Source of the DNA: Stomorhina lunata
Lineage: Eukaryota; Arthropoda; Insecta; Diptera; Rhiniidae
Direction: 5' to 3'
Assembly (NCBI GenBank): GCA_933228675.1
Contig: OW121743.1
Location: 50,882,656 to 50,946,655, forward strand
DNA: 64,000 nt
This document shows positions 32,727-44,921 of this stretch, piece by piece. Position 1 is the first letter of the stretch. Each line of letters starts with the position of its first letter. Made by a program: the position numbers and the translations under genes. The notes under the pieces were generated by a model, which did no database searches, was not told where the DNA came from, and saw nothing but the letters and a program-made list of their open reading frames with translations.

Positions 32727-33930
32727 GGGTGGTTAAATTTCAAGGGCCGATGTTGATTTTGAATAAAACACAAACTATTTAGGAAATTATTGTAATTTTA
32801 TTTTATTGTGATATATTGGTATTACTCAATTATGTATGGAACAAAGTATCGGCCAAATGGGCGCCGTGACCACGGCGGCACACCTCCATCCGATGGTCCA
32901 AATTTTCGATGACCCTGAGGCATAATGGAGGTTCTATGCCGTTAATGTGCCGAATTATCTCATCCTTTAGCTCTTGAATTGTTGCTGGCTTATCGACGTA
33001 TACCTTTTCTTTCAAATAACCCCAAAGAAAAAAGTCCAACGGTGTCAAATCACATGATCTTGGCGGCCAATTGACATCGCCATTACGTGAGATAACACGG
33101 CCATTGAATTTGTTGCGCAAAAGAGCCATTGTTTCGTTAGCTGTGTGTCAAGTGGCACCGTCCTGCTGAAACCACATATCGTCCACATCCATATCTTCCA
33201 ATTCGGGCCATAAAAAGTTCGTTATCATCTCACGATAGCGAACACCATTCACAGTAACTGTCTGACCGGCCTCATTTTGGAAAAAATACGGCCCGATGAT
33301 GCTGCCAGCCCATAAACCGCACCACACAGTCACTCTTTGTGAGTGCATTGGTTTTTCGACAATCACTCTTGGATTCTCATTCGCCCAAATGCGGCAATTC
33401 TGTTTATTGACGAATCCACTTAAAATGTGCCTCATCACTGAAGATGATTTTCTTCGAAAATTGATCATCCACTGTTGCCATTTCTTGCATTCACGACGTT
33501 TAGAATGGTCAAGAGGCTTTAGTTCTTGAGCCAATTGCACCTTGTAAGCGTGTAAATGCAAGTCTTTATGCATAATGTTCATCAACGACGAGCGTGAGAG
33601 GTGCAATTGTTGGGCACGACGACGAGTTGAGGTGGACGGCTCTTCAGCCACGGTTTGCTCGAATTTTTCCACGATTTTTGCGATTGTACGCACATTTGGA
33701 CGATCAAATTGACCAAAAAAAAAACACGAAGTGCACGATATGCATTTTGATTTGAACGCCCATTTTCATAATAAGTCTGGATAACTTTAACACGTTGTTG
33801 GATTATGTATCTCTCCATGGTTCAAATTGACTAAGTCTGAAATAGAGAAATGTCAAATAAAATTTGGAAAAGAACTTGGCGTTTAGGTGTGGTTCACATT
33901 CAACATCGGCCCTTACAATTTGACCACCCT
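32727..33930 (-). mobile_element. Mariner-type element, DD41D (rosa-like), copy 1
   Basis: Ends GGGTGGTTAAATTTCAAGGG and the inverted form, each followed by CCGATGTTGA, make ~30-bp inverted repeats. TA-rich flanks fit a TA target. A dead transposase fills most of the 1.2 kb. A second copy is at 48966-50215. Confidence 0.88.
32830..33818 (-). pseudogene. DD41D mariner transposase, dead (copy 1)
   Basis: Pieces in order: MERYIIQQRVKVIQTYYENG (start 33818), a frameshift, KIVEKFE, then SRRRAQQLHLSRSSL-type helix-turn-helix and KVQLAQELKPLDHSKRR. The first catalytic Asp lies in FSDEAHF, read in another frame. Then FVNKQNCRIWANENPRVIVE, MWFQQDGAT with the second Asp, a TGA stop in place of Cys, and NWPPRSCDLTPLDFFLWGYL. 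Counting to the Asp of TPLD gives 41 residues between the last two acids, the DD41D (rosa) class. About 24 residues present in copy 2 (VEDVKTPVHVRTAENNAAVR region) are deleted. Multiple lesions, so inactive. Confidence 0.85.
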
Positions 33931-34284
33931 ATATAAACTTCTCAGAAAGTGATTCTGAGTCGATCTAATATTTCATAACGTTACTTTCAATTTATGATGG
34001 TAAAGGGTATAAGTGTTTTCAAGAACTATAATTATTTTGATTTTTTTCAATATTTGTGTAGTTTCAAGGTCAATACTTATCTCCACTTTTACGAAAAATA
34101 CCTAAGTAATACTTTCAAATTATTTTACTTTTATTTTTATTTCGCTATCAGTTAAAAATGACCTTAAGCTCTAATAAGATCTCGATCTAAATTTCAAATA
34201 ATCTGTTAGCCCATTTCATAGTTTAATAAACAAATTCGAGATTTCTAAGTTTAGTTTTGATTTCGTACTCAAACAAATAACACA

Positions 34285-34722
34285 ATGAAATTTTTATTGA
34301 TTCTTAGTCTTGCTTTCGCAGCTGTTTGTGTCACTGAAGCTGGTTTATATAACGAAAAATTCTTTGGTGATCCCAAACATCCGGGCAAATGTGTCGTGGG
34401 TGGTAATGTATTAAAACCAGGCCAAAGTATGAAACATCCGACTATGGTTTGTGCTGAAGTAACCTGTGACAATGCCAATGGAATGGCCACCATAGAAACG
34501 TAAATTGAAGAAAAAATTTTTTTTATTGTTTTTAAATTTTTGTAATTTAATTTAATTTCTGTGGATTTTAGCTGCGATCCTGTTTCAGCCTTAGAGCCAC
34601 CATTAAAGCAACTTAAAAACTATGATCAATTAAATCCACCCAAATGCACTTGGGGTGATTTTAAAAATACCGCAGCCGAGTATCCCAAATGTTGTGAACG
34701 TCATTTTACTTGTGTATTTTAA
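34285..34722 (+). CDS. Secreted single-domain von Willebrand factor type C (SVWC) protein, two exons
   Basis: Exons 34285-34499 and 34572-34722 join (GTAAAT donor, TTTTAG acceptor, phase 2) into 121 residues. Residues 1-19, MKFLLILSLAFAAVCVTEA, are a signal peptide. The mature protein has eight cysteines: 36, 56, 61, 73, 97, 112, 113, 119, the SVWC pattern ending in a CC pair (YPKCCERHFTC). Arthropod SVWC proteins are secreted and several, such as Vago, respond to infection or nutritional state; the role of this one is unknown. The intron falls just before Cys73. Codon use and both splice sites look healthy; no damage is seen. It is the only intact host gene on the plus strand here, with transposons on both sides. 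Confidence 0.9.
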
Positions 34723-34762
34723 AGGGAATTTTATTAAAATTGTTTTAAGAAAATTGTTAAAG

Positions 34763-34768
34763 TAATAA
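34763..34768 (+). terminator. Polyadenylation signal of the SVWC gene
   Basis: AATAAA 41 bases after the TAA stop, with a second AATAAA at about 34782. Confidence 0.6.
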
Positions 34769-35710
34769 AAGTGATAATAACAATAAAAACAATAACAATA
34801 AGTTGTTGCATAATGCCCAGGAATATATTTAAGAAAAGCTACAAATGTAATTGCAACTCTTTTTCGAAAATAATGGGGGTTATATTGAGATTGTCATTCC
34901 ATTTATAATTTTCTTAATATTAGCTATAAAAAACCAAAATTGAAGTATATTCTGAATCCTTATGAAATTCTAAGACGATTGAACGATGTCCGCCTGTCTG
35001 CCGGTATGTCTATCTGTCTGTCTGTTGTTGGCACGATAAAACCTTAATGAAAGGATATAGGTCACTGGAATTTGGCACAAATATTCTTCATTTCTTGGAA
35101 AATTTTGGTATTGAAATCGGGCAAAATCGCTTAACATTTGACCATAGCTCCCGTATAACCCCGTCTTGACTAATCGCTTATTTGCTAATAAAAAACAAAC
35201 TATAACAGCTATGATAACAAAATTTGGTATCTAGAACTTTTACATAAGCACTAGGCAGCATATAAATCGAAATCGGTTCACATTTAACCAAGGTTGGCAA
35301 CCGAAATGAATTTCGGTATCGGTAACGGTATCGGTATTAAAAATTTTTTAATTTCGGTATCGGTATCGGTAACGGTATTTCAATCATATCGGTATCGGTA
35401 TACCGGTATCAAACATTTTATATCGGTATATATCGGTATTATATGAGAAAGAAGAAGTCAATAAAGATAAAAATTAATAAAAATATGAATTAAAATTATA
35501 TATTCGTTTTTATTTCAACAAAAACTAAACATTAGGAACACAAAGGAATTACAAATATTCAATATTTGCACTAAGTGATTTGAAAAGTAATTAATGTAAA
35601 CGAAAATAAATCAGGTAAATAAAGTAATGCATTCAATAAAAAGTCTTAAAGTTCTTCAAGGCACTTGACTAAAATATGACGATAAAATATTTAAATCCAA
35701 TAATTTTCTC

Positions 35711-37752
35711 TTAAAACATTTCCATATTGGACCTAATAACTATAACTGCATTCAAGCTATCTTCGTCTAACCTGTTACGGTTAGGGTTCATAATGTATTT
35801 CACTCCTGAAAATAATCGCTCAACACTGACCTGTGTGGCTGGCACAGCTAATATAACTTTTGCGATGGCATACAGTTGGGGTTTGGATTTACTTTGTTCT
35901 TTCCACCAAGTAAGGATATTAACATGTCGTTGAACTCGTTTTTCGTTTCTAAATGCAATAAGCAATTCTTGTATATTTATATTGTTGTTATTTGGGGTTA
36001 AAGACAAATTTTCTTTTTCCATTCTTTTAAGGGTTGCTTCTATACAGTCTGAAGATGAACCAGAACTGCTGTTTAAAGCGTCCTCATCAAGAGCTATTGA
36101 ACAACTTTGGTTAACTGTATCCATCTTCACACTTACTCGTACTATATGATCAATTGCACGTTCTACGGAAGTGCCCTTAAGTACAACATTCCACCGTGGG
36201 TCCATAAACAATGCACCTAGGAAGGATTCATTTTCAAAAAGAATTTCTTCATTCTTTTTTATTTCCTCAAGTAAACTGTAAGAAAAACTGTTTTTAACTT
36301 TTTGCAGTTCAATTTTACATGTAAACCAGGCATCATAAGCATCCCCAAAAGTCAACTGCTCTTTCTGAAGAATTTTTGTGGCAATGTTTGCTGGTTTTAA
36401 AGCTTCTACAGCAGCTTTTATGTTTTCCCACATTTCATTGCTTATATAGAAATCATTATTAGCCTGTGATATGTTTTCACAAAATTCTTTCATTTTGTCA
36501 TCTGCTAGAGATGACAGCATATCAAAAGTGGACGACCATCGAGTGGCACAATCAATTGTAGGCTTAGTGAGATTATTATTTTATAACAAAATATTTATAT
36601 TAGGAGTTCTTAGTTTTTTAACTACAGCTCTTGCTTTTTCGGTAACTTTAGTCATTTCACGGTTCTTCAATACAGCGTTTATAGCCAATTGTAGCGTGTG
36701 AGCTGCACACCGTACACCTATATATAATAAATTTATTAATTATATAGCTTTGTTCAAAAGGAAACGACTTACCAAAACATTTAGTGTCTAAAGAAAAATC
36801 TTCTAGGGTTTGGTCAAATTCTGTGTCATTATCTTCAATACTTTCAGTAACGTCTTCACATTCGTTTATTAGAGAGATACATTTTAACATATTTCGCCCA
36901 TTATCAGTTGTGCATGTATAAATCTGATCTGTAGAAATATTGTATTTTTGTAGTATGTTAACTATTGTGTCCTTTAGATATTGTCCTGTGTGGCGTTCAA
37001 ATAGTTCTGCTACAGCCAATGTTCTTAAAACAATTTTATCATCTTCGATAAACTGGGCATTAACACCTTAAATTAATGTGTAAATATAAACATAAAATGT
37101 ATAATAAATTTTCATTTATGGAATAGCTTACCCAAAAAGGGTCGATTTAAATGTGTAAGACCATCTTTTTTTAAGGAAATCAATTTACCATGCATTTCGG
37201 TCGAAATTTTTGAAATAATTTCGTTGTACTTTTTTAGAACTTCGTCTTTGACAATTTTTCTATTGATTGTAACATTACCAAGCCCGTTTGAAATAGGGTC
37301 AATGATTTTTCGGAAACCTGAATCTTCAACAAGAGAGAACGGTCTTCCATTTACTGTGCAAAGTTCGACACAGGATTTGAGCAGTACTTCTTTAGACATA
37401 GTAATATTAACTTTTAGCATATTTAGTATGGTTTTTTTGTTTAGAGCCGGTGGTTTAGATTTTTTTATGCTTGTATTTGCAATATTTTTCGAAATTTGAT
37501 CCCAAATTAGTTTATGATGTGTTCTGATGTGACAAGCCAAATTAGTTCCATGGTCGCTCTACGTACATATATGTACATAAATGAAGGCATTTTTTAGTTA
37601 AAGCTTCACAAGAAAAGTAAACAAATTTATGCACTTACATTCACAAGTTTTCCACAAATTTTTTCTCCTTCAATTACAATACATTTGTTAATTTTCTTTT
37701 CAAAATCAAGCTCAAAATATTTTCTGCATAAATTTTTCTTTGGACGAGGCAT
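35711..37752 (-). pseudogene. hAT transposase, four exons, one in-frame stop
   Basis: Exons 37752-37639, 37558-37132, 37066-36773 and 36717-35711 join in frame through GT-AG introns to 614 codons. The N-terminus MPRPKKNLCRKYFELDF leads into a BED-type zinc finger split by intron 1 (CIVIEGEKIC, then CHIRTHH). The middle has TCTTDNGRNMLK (catalytic Asp) and CAAHTLQLAINA (the hAT C..H motif). The C-terminus has VPATQVSVERLFSGVKYIMN with the catalytic Glu and the hAT dimerisation region. The only lesion I see is TAA at 36581-36583, between LRTPNINILL and NNNLTKPTIDCATRW. Classed as pseudogene for that stop; a read-through or sequencing error would leave a full protein. Confidence 0.85.
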
Positions 37753-37916
37753 TTTTCCCTTTAATAAAATTACTTTTTTCCTTTAACAAAATTACTTCGA
37801 CCACTAAGTAGTGCACGTCACTTTTGATTCAAAAATCGTTTTGTCTGTTTTTGTTGTAGTACGTAAAACAATAATTATAGTAACAATACAAGATCAAATC
37901 AACGAGGTGTTTCTTA

Positions 37917-38416
37917 CTGTCAAACTCCACATAGTGAGTAATGATGAATTCACACTAAGGGATTTTTTGTCCTTTGTCCCCTCAAATTGCATTTGTTAAC
38001 CCACGTCTAGACGGGCAATATCCATTGCCGCAATATAGGCCTTGTACGTGGGTGTGAACGAGACAAACATAGTACGTGTGTCTCGCTCAAACTCATACAA
38101 AAGGCCTACATTGCGGCAATATTATTGCCGTCGTGAAGACGGGGGGTTAGATGTACAACACAACAAAACAACAAACACATACAATTTGAAAAGACAAAAA
38201 ACCCCTTAGTGTGAATTCATCATTACTCGCTATGCATAGTTAAAATACACGGTGGAATCGTAAGCCCAGCTGATTATTTTTTGCTCATTTTTTTATATGA
38301 AGTTTTTGTGAGTGGTGCTGTCAAGTCCATATAAAAAAAATTGTGAGTGCAGCTGTTAAACTTCTAATGCGATCACCTTGTACTTCCGCCATGCTCGCTA
38401 TGTGGAGTTTGACAGC
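37917..38416. mobile_element. Foldback MITE, about 500 bp, inside the hAT
   Basis: CTGTCAAACTCCACATAG at 37918 is matched by CTATGTGGAGTTTGACAG at 38398. A second inverted pair, TGATGAATTCACACTAAGG, lies near 37943 and 38203. It contains a smaller MITE at about 37999-38153. It has no coding content. Confidence 0.75.
37999..38153. mobile_element. Small GC-richer MITE, copy 1
   Basis: About 155 bp with imperfect inverted ends AACCCACGTCTAGACGGGCA and the inverse of TTGCCGTCGTGAAGACGGGG. Interior GCAATATAGGCCTTGTACGT and AAAGGCCTACATTGCGGCAA are also mutually inverted, so the whole folds back. Confidence 0.75.
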
Positions 38417-38419
38417 ATA

Positions 38420-38575
38420 AACCCACGTCTAGACGAGCAATATCCATTGCCGCAATATAGGCCTTTTACATGGGCGTGAATGAGGCAAACATACTACGTG
38501 TGCCTCGCTCACGCTCATATAAAAGGCCTACATTGCGGCAATATTATTGCCATCGTGAAGACGGGGGTTAACAAA
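38420..38575. mobile_element. Small GC-richer MITE, copy 2
   Basis: Same orientation and roughly 90 percent the same as copy 1 by eye, 420 bases away, with GAGCAATATCCATTGCCGCA at its start and CATCGTGAAGACGGGGGTTA at its end. It sits directly beside the foldback end at 38416. Confidence 0.75.
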
Positions 38576-39430
38576 ACAGCATTTCCATATAATCAAGAAA
38601 ATAAACATGCAATAAGTGTTGACAATTCACAAACATGAAAACTTTAACTTTTTTGTTATTTGCGAAATTTACAATGTTTTAATACCGAAACTATAAATCG
38701 GTATTATACCGGTATACTACTATTTATTACGGTATAATACCGGTATAGAGAGAAACGGTATACGGATACCGGTATTTAAAAAAAAAAATAATTTCGGTAT
38801 CGGTATCAATACCGGTATTCCATTTTAAACGGTATTTAAACGGTATCGGTATTAATAACGGTATCGGTTGCCAACCTTGCATTTAACCATAGGTCCCATA
38901 CAAAAAACTTACACCTTAAATACACTTAAATGCCAATAAATGATAAACCGTAATAGCTAAATTTAGTACAAGGAAGTCTTATGTGAATACCAGTGAGTGT
39001 GCAAAATTTTGTCACAATCGGTCACCATTTGACCATAGCTCTTATATAAAAAACTTACAGAAACACAAAAATACAAAAAGAAAAGGGGGTTTATGTCAGT
39101 CTGTCAGTCAGAAAAAAGTGCGATAGCTCCTTAACTATAAGAGCTAGAGAGACAAAATTTCCCCGCCCCAGGAAACACATGAATGCTGATAAATTGAATA
39201 CAATTGTAATAGATATGACGACTAAATTTAAAATAGAGAAGTTTTATGCAACTATTGGTCAGTATATCAAATTTTATAGGAATCGGTCCATATTTGACTA
39301 TAGCTTTCATATAAAAGCTTTTAAATTAGAAAGTATGACAGCTATGGCCACTAAATTTTGCAAAAGCAAGCTTTTTATAAATTCTAGCCAGTGTGTAAAA
39401 TTTTATTACAATCTATATATGCAACATCCC

Positions 39431-41371
39431 CTTTTTATACCCACCATCAAAAAGAATGGGGCGTATATTGAGATTGGCATTCCGTTTGTAAATTCTTTAA
39501 TATTGGCACAAAAACCAAAAACCATATATATTCTGAATCCTTATGAAATTCTAAGACGATTGAGCGATGTCCGTCTGTCTGTCTGTCCGTCTGTCTGTCC
39601 GTCTGTCTGTCTGTCTGTCTGTCCGTCTGTCCGTCTGTCCGTCTGTCTGTCTGTCCGTCTGTCTATCTGTCCGTCTGTCTGTCTGTCTGTCCGTCTGTCT
39701 GTCCGTCTGCCTGTCTGTCTGTTGAAATCACGATAACGCCTAAACGAAAGGAGCTAGCTCACTGAAACTTTGTAGAAATATTCTTCATCTCTGAGAAAAT
39801 TGGGCAAAATCGGTTCACATGTGACCATAGCTCCCATATAACCTCTTCTAGGCTAATCGCTTATTTGTTAATAAATGACAAATTATAGCAGCTATGTTGA
39901 TAAAATTTGGTATATAGAAGTTTTACATTAGCCCTAGGCAGCGTATAAAATTTCATCAAAATCGGTTCATATTTAGCCATAGCTCCCATACAAAAAACTT
40001 ACGGAAACAGCCAAAGTTTCACCTAAAATACACTTAAATGCCAATAAATCTAAAAGTATAACAGATATAACCACTAAATTTGGCACAAGAAAGTCTTATG
40101 TCAATGCCAGCCAGTGTGCAAAATTTTGTCGCAATTGGTCCTAGTTGACCTAGCTCCCATATAAAAAACTTACGAAAACACAAAAATTCAAAAAGAAAAG
40201 GGGTTTTATGTCCGCCAGTCCGTCAGATAAAATCGTCATAGCTCCTTAACTACAAGAGCTAGTAAGACTAAATTAAGCACAAGGAAGTCTTATGTCAATG
40301 CCAGGCAGTGTGCTAAATTTTGTCACATTCGGTCACCATTTGACAATAGCTCCCATATAAAAAACTTATGGAAATACAAAAATACATAAAGAAAAGGTCT
40401 GTCCGTCAGATAAAAGCACGATAGCGCCTTAACGAAAAGAGCAAGAGGGACAAAATTTTACAAAAGTATTTTGGATATCTTTAAAAAGATGTGTGTTGAA
40501 AATGGACAAAATCGGTTCAAATTTAGTTAGACCTCCCAAATAACCCCGCCCCGCGAAACACATTAATGCTGATAAATTGAATACAATTGTGATAGCTTTG
40601 ACGATTAAATTTAAAATAAATAGGGAAGTTTTATGCAATTTTTGATCAGTTTATCAAATTTTATTGGAATCAGTCCATATTTGACTTTAGCTTTCATGTG
40701 AAAAACACTCACGGAAACCAAAAATTTTAGCAAAGGCCAGTTAAAAGCTATTAAAAATAGCTATGGCCACTAAATTTTGCAAGAATAAGCTCTATATATA
40801 TACCAGCCAATGTGTAAAATTTTGTTACAATCGGTCAACATTTGGCTATAATTCTTATACATATAACATCCCCTTTTTATATCTACAATCAAAAAGATTT
40901 GGAGGTACATTCATTATATTTAGATTGCACCTATGAAATTAGATAGGATCAATCAATGTTCAGCCCAGACTTTATATATGATGAATGTATTAGGAACTCC
41001 TTACGAAATATATGGACCTGCCGTATTACTATTAACGTGTTTAGCCTAACTACATATTAAGCACAACGAAAAGTATTCAACAACTTATTAATGTAAAACT
41101 ATACCCGGTTATGAGACCGAATTTTGTTCAAAGTAAATACTGGAGAAACCACTAAAATATTTTTAAATTTTGAACTATAAAGCTACGGCAACCGAATTTA
41201 GTCCAAAGGTTTTACTAACAATACCAATAGCTTAGCGATTTTTGCAGTTTTGGTCCTGATTTTGAACTAGCTGCACCCTTGTAGATACATGAGATATGTT
41301 TCTAAATTTAACACAACTTGATGGTGGGTATATAAGATTCGGCACAGCCGAATATAACACTCTTACTTGTT
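39431..41371 (+). repeat. DINE-like repeat, family A (A5), most complete copy
   Basis: Runs from TATACCCACCATCAAAAAGA through a long (GTCY)n block at 39569-39722 to GATGGTGGGTATATAAGATT, the hairpin TTCGGCACAGCCGAA and CTCTTACTTGTT. About 1.94 kb with no reading frame of merit; a 185-codon frame at 39179-39736 simply reads the GTCY block as a Cys/Leu/Ser/Val repeat. This copy gives the reference for the insertion points in the other copies. Confidence 0.88.
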
Positions 41372-41749
41372 ATATCTACAATTGAAAAGTTTCGGAGGTA
41401 AAAGCAGCATATTCAAATTGCGCCAATGTCCAGACTTTATATATGGTATTAGGAACTCCTAACAAAATATATGGACCTGTTGTATTACTACCAACATGTT
41501 TATCCTAACTAAACATTAAGCTAAACGAAAAGTATTTAACAGACTATTAATGCTTAACTACACCAGGTTATGAGATTAAATTTTGGGCTAAGTAAATACT
41601 AGGGAAACACTTACATACTTTTAAATTTTGAGCTATAAAGCTCCTGCAATTGAATTTGGTCCAAATATTTTGCTAACAATACCAATTTCGAATTTGATCC
41701 ACATTTTGATTTAGCTGCATCCTCGTAGATATAACACTCTTACTTGTTA
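41372..41749 (+). repeat. DINE-like repeat, family A (A6), 3' fragment in tandem
   Basis: Begins TATCTACAATTGAAAAGTTT and ends CTCTTACTTGTTA, same orientation as the copy before it. It lacks the GATGGTGGGTATA and hairpin segment by an internal deletion between CCTCGTAGATA and TAACACTC. Confidence 0.75.
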
Positions 41750-42848
41750 TCAGATCTTATCACTCTTTTGTTTGCATAATGTTTAAGCCTTTGTAAAATA
41801 TCATAATCTCCTCATTCAATAAGTCACTTTTCTTTTCAAATAAAATGACAAATTCCCAAAAAAGTCTCTGAATGACATTATTAAAAATATATCAAAGCAT
41901 TTGTCAAATATTATAATCCAAACCATTTAGTTATGCAGGAATTTTGTATAAAGAATGAATTTGACTTTTTAATATGTATCTAGAATGTATCTAGATATTT
42001 ATGTAAAATTCCCTTTGTTGCTTTTTATTGTTGCTAGGATACATGCAGACGAATTGGTTGCAGAAATACCCAGAGTTTTTTAGTATTTATTTATTCATGT
42101 ATTTTTGATTGCTTGGATGAAGAAAGGATTGAATTGTATTTTATACAGTTTTTCTATGCATTTTAAGTAAAATATAAATAATATGCAGAATAAATCTACT
42201 TGTGGGATGAATAGACAAACGGTCTTGAGAGATTGACAATAGAACATTTGCTTCTTTTGGAATGCAATGCAATCCATTGCATTGGATTACATTTCATTTG
42301 TATCTTAAAGTAATACTTTGTGTCTTTCATTGTGAAGAATTTTTAGAATATTCTAAAGACTTTCTTTGTATTTATTTTATATGAAATATTTATGTTTTAA
42401 GCTTATAACAAATTAGCCCTCATTGAAAATTTGCCAACAATTTGCTTGTGTTCATTCATTCAAGTTTTCAAGCAAGTAAAATTAAACGAGACAATAAAAG
42501 GCTATACTAGTCTATCATTGCTTTTACTTTTAGATTATTCGGTGTTCGATCCATGTAAAAATGCAACAAATTTAAGCTCAACAGTTTAGTATGACATTCT
42601 GTCAGTCAACCAGAATGTCTTTTGAAATATATAGTTTTTTCTATTTATAAGATATAACAGTACAAAACTGCAATATAATATGGATATCAAAAGAAGATAA
42701 AAGAAATATATCCAGCATAAAATAACAAAAATCTGCATATTAAAGGACTACAAAAGGGAAGTAATAGTAATTTGTGACAGGAAATTAAAATGCAAAATAT
42801 TTGCAATTCGAAATAAAATGAAACTCATAGATATCGATAAAATCTATA
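41750..42848. other. AT-rich DNA, nothing identified
   Basis: No protein-like frame, tandem array or recognised transposon. It ends in TATCTATATC-type sequence before the Helitron. Confidence 0.45.
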
Positions 42849-44921
42849 TCTATATATATATTATAAATGTGTTTGAAAGTTTGTTTGTTTATTTGTTTAT
42901 TTGTTTATTTGTTTATTTGTTTATTTGTTTATTTGTTTATTGGTTTATTTGCTTATTTGTTTGTTTGAAAGAGGTTGACTTCTAAACTGTTTGACCGATT
43001 TTGATGAAATTTTGAAATTAGATAGAACATTCCCTTAAGGTGGTTTAAGGATATGTTTTGTTTCAAAACTTGGGTCAGAAAGGGTCCAAATAGGGTAAAA
43101 AATGGACCAAATGGTGCAAAATTTAGTATTTATCATTGAATTTGATAAACCATAAAAGTTAGAAACTTCAAACTTAACAAAAGTAAATTCATTACCAATG
43201 GCCGTACTTCAGAAAAAAATTAAAAGGATCGGAGCAGCGGATGGCCCCTTCCCCGTTACAAATACAATACCTATAACTGGGTAAATTGATTTTGATGATT
43301 TTCGAAATATAGATAAAGTTATACTAACATTCCTGAAATTTCGACTGAGAGGTATGGTGTGACCGGTGGTTAAGATAGGCTAGGTTTTTTTTGAAATCTC
43401 AAGGGGGCGTGACCCCTCCCACATAACTCATAAATTAAAAATTACAAATATAGGTGACTGAGAGACCCGATTTTTCTGAAATTTTGACGGTATGTTAAAG
43501 TGTGACGGATGGATAAAATAGGCCAAATTTTTTTTTTAAATCTCAAGTGGGCGTGACCCCTCCCATATAAGTCAAATATTGAAAATGACAAATATGGATG
43601 ACCAAGCTGCCCGATTTTTCTGAAATTTTTACAGTATGGTAAGGTGTTGCCGGTGGTTAAAATAGGTAAAGTTTTTTTTGAAATCTCAAGTGGGCATGAC
43701 CCTCCCATATAAGTTAAATATTAAAAATTACAAATATGGACGACCCTGCAGACCGATTTTTCCGAAATTTTTACAGTATGTTAAGATGTGACGGATAAAA
43801 TAGGCCAGATTATTTTTTGACATCTCAAGTGGGCGTGACCAATCCCATATATGTAAGTAAAATATTGAAAATGACAAATATGGATGACCGAGATGCCCGA
43901 TTTTTCTGAAATTTTCACAGTATGGTAAGGTGTGCCCGGTGGTTAAAATATTCAAGGTCTTTTTCTCAAATCTCAAGTGGGCGTGAAATTTTGACAGTAT
44001 ATTAAAGTATGTATTTTGTATTTTTTTAATCTAAGGTGGGCGTGACCCCTCCAATATAAGTCAAATATAAAAATTACAAATATGGATGATCAAAACGATT
44101 TAACCAAATTAATTAAAGTTTTAAATGTGGATATTTTCATACTATAGGATAGTTTTTCGCTTTTTGAATTTTTTGAAAATGGACCAAGGAGGACCTGGGA
44201 ATCGAAAAATGGGGATAAAATTCCCGTTTTCTTTAAAATTGCATCACTTTAGAACGACTGGACCAATCAGGACACTTTTTTTTGTTTTCTTTAGTCCAAG
44301 TTAGGATTCCACATAAAGAAAAATTTACAATGTCCACTTTTACACCCTCTTTTTTCATTTATCTAAAATCGGAAAACGGCTGCACGGATTGGAAATATGA
44401 TTATTGTTTGATAATAGCTTGACTGACGATTGTTTGAATATTTTTCATGATTATTTGATGGTTGTTTGACGATTGTTTGACAGTTATTTAATGATTGATT
44501 GACTGATGACTGTTTGAAGATTTGTACAAATTGTTTGATAATTGTTTCACGATTAACTGGCGATTTTATGACTGTAGTTTGATGATTTTTTGTCGAGTGT
44601 TTGATGGTTGATTGATGATCGACTGACTACTGTTCAATGATTTTTTATGATTGTTCGATAATTGTTTCACGATTAACTGATTAATTATTAATTGATTACC
44701 GTTTGACGATATTTTATAATCTATAAATATAAAAAAATATTCGCGTCTGTGTTGTATGTGGTTTGACATTTATGCAAATATGCAAATATATTCATAAGGG
44801 ATTCAGGTAAAAAATTAATAAAAAATTTTTCATAATGTTAATTTTTAAAGAAATAGTTAACACAGCAATAAGTAAAAATCTTTTACTATTAACCCGGGCA
44901 ACGCCGGGTGCAAACAGCTAG
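42849..44921 (+). mobile_element. Non-autonomous Helitron (H2)
   Basis: Begins TCTATATATATATTATAA after A and ends CCCGGGCAACGCCGGG, then TGCAAACAG and CTAG before T. A TTTG/TTTA microsatellite lies at about 42885-42965, GGGCGTGACCCCTCCC-bearing tandem units at 43330-44090 and a TTGATTGTTTGA-type block at 44400-44740. No coding region. Same family as 21805-24003. Confidence 0.85.

Larger units (their letters stand above)
32583..34005 (-). repeat. DINE-like repeat, family B, old copy split by a mariner
   Basis: CCTTCACCACTAAGGTCAA near 32610 and, beyond the mariner, CTCAGAAAGTGATTCTGAGT and ATGATGGTAAAGGGTATAAG are eroded family B motifs. The element is much more diverged than the other copies. 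Confidence 0.55.
35289..38879 (-). mobile_element. hAT transposon, 3.59 kb, with 8-bp target duplication
   Basis: Ends CAAGGTTGGCAACCGA and its exact inverse. CATTTAAC is duplicated on both sides (35281-35288 and 38880-38887). Dense CGGTAT/ATACCG motifs fill about 150-230 bases inside each end, as expected for subterminal transposase-binding sites. It encodes a four-exon transposase on the minus strand and carries two kinds of foldback element upstream of that gene. Confidence 0.95.
34855..39430 (+). repeat. DINE-like repeat, family A (A4), split by a hAT element
   Basis: Starts near AATGGGGGTTATATTGAGAT, has (GTCT)n around 35010, and resumes after the hAT with CATAGGTCCCATACAAAAAA. The 3' end is cut off by the start of the next copy at 39431. 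Confidence 0.8.

Noticed and set aside
39179..39736. 185-codon plus-strand open frame
   Set aside because: It runs through DINE family A sequence and translates the GTCY microsatellite as a Cys/Leu/Ser/Val/Pro/Arg string; not a gene.
43442..43976. Two minus-strand frames reading YGRGHAHLRF-like repeats
   Set aside because: They are translations of the Helitron's tandem units; similar strings appear in H1 and H3 with no conserved start or end.
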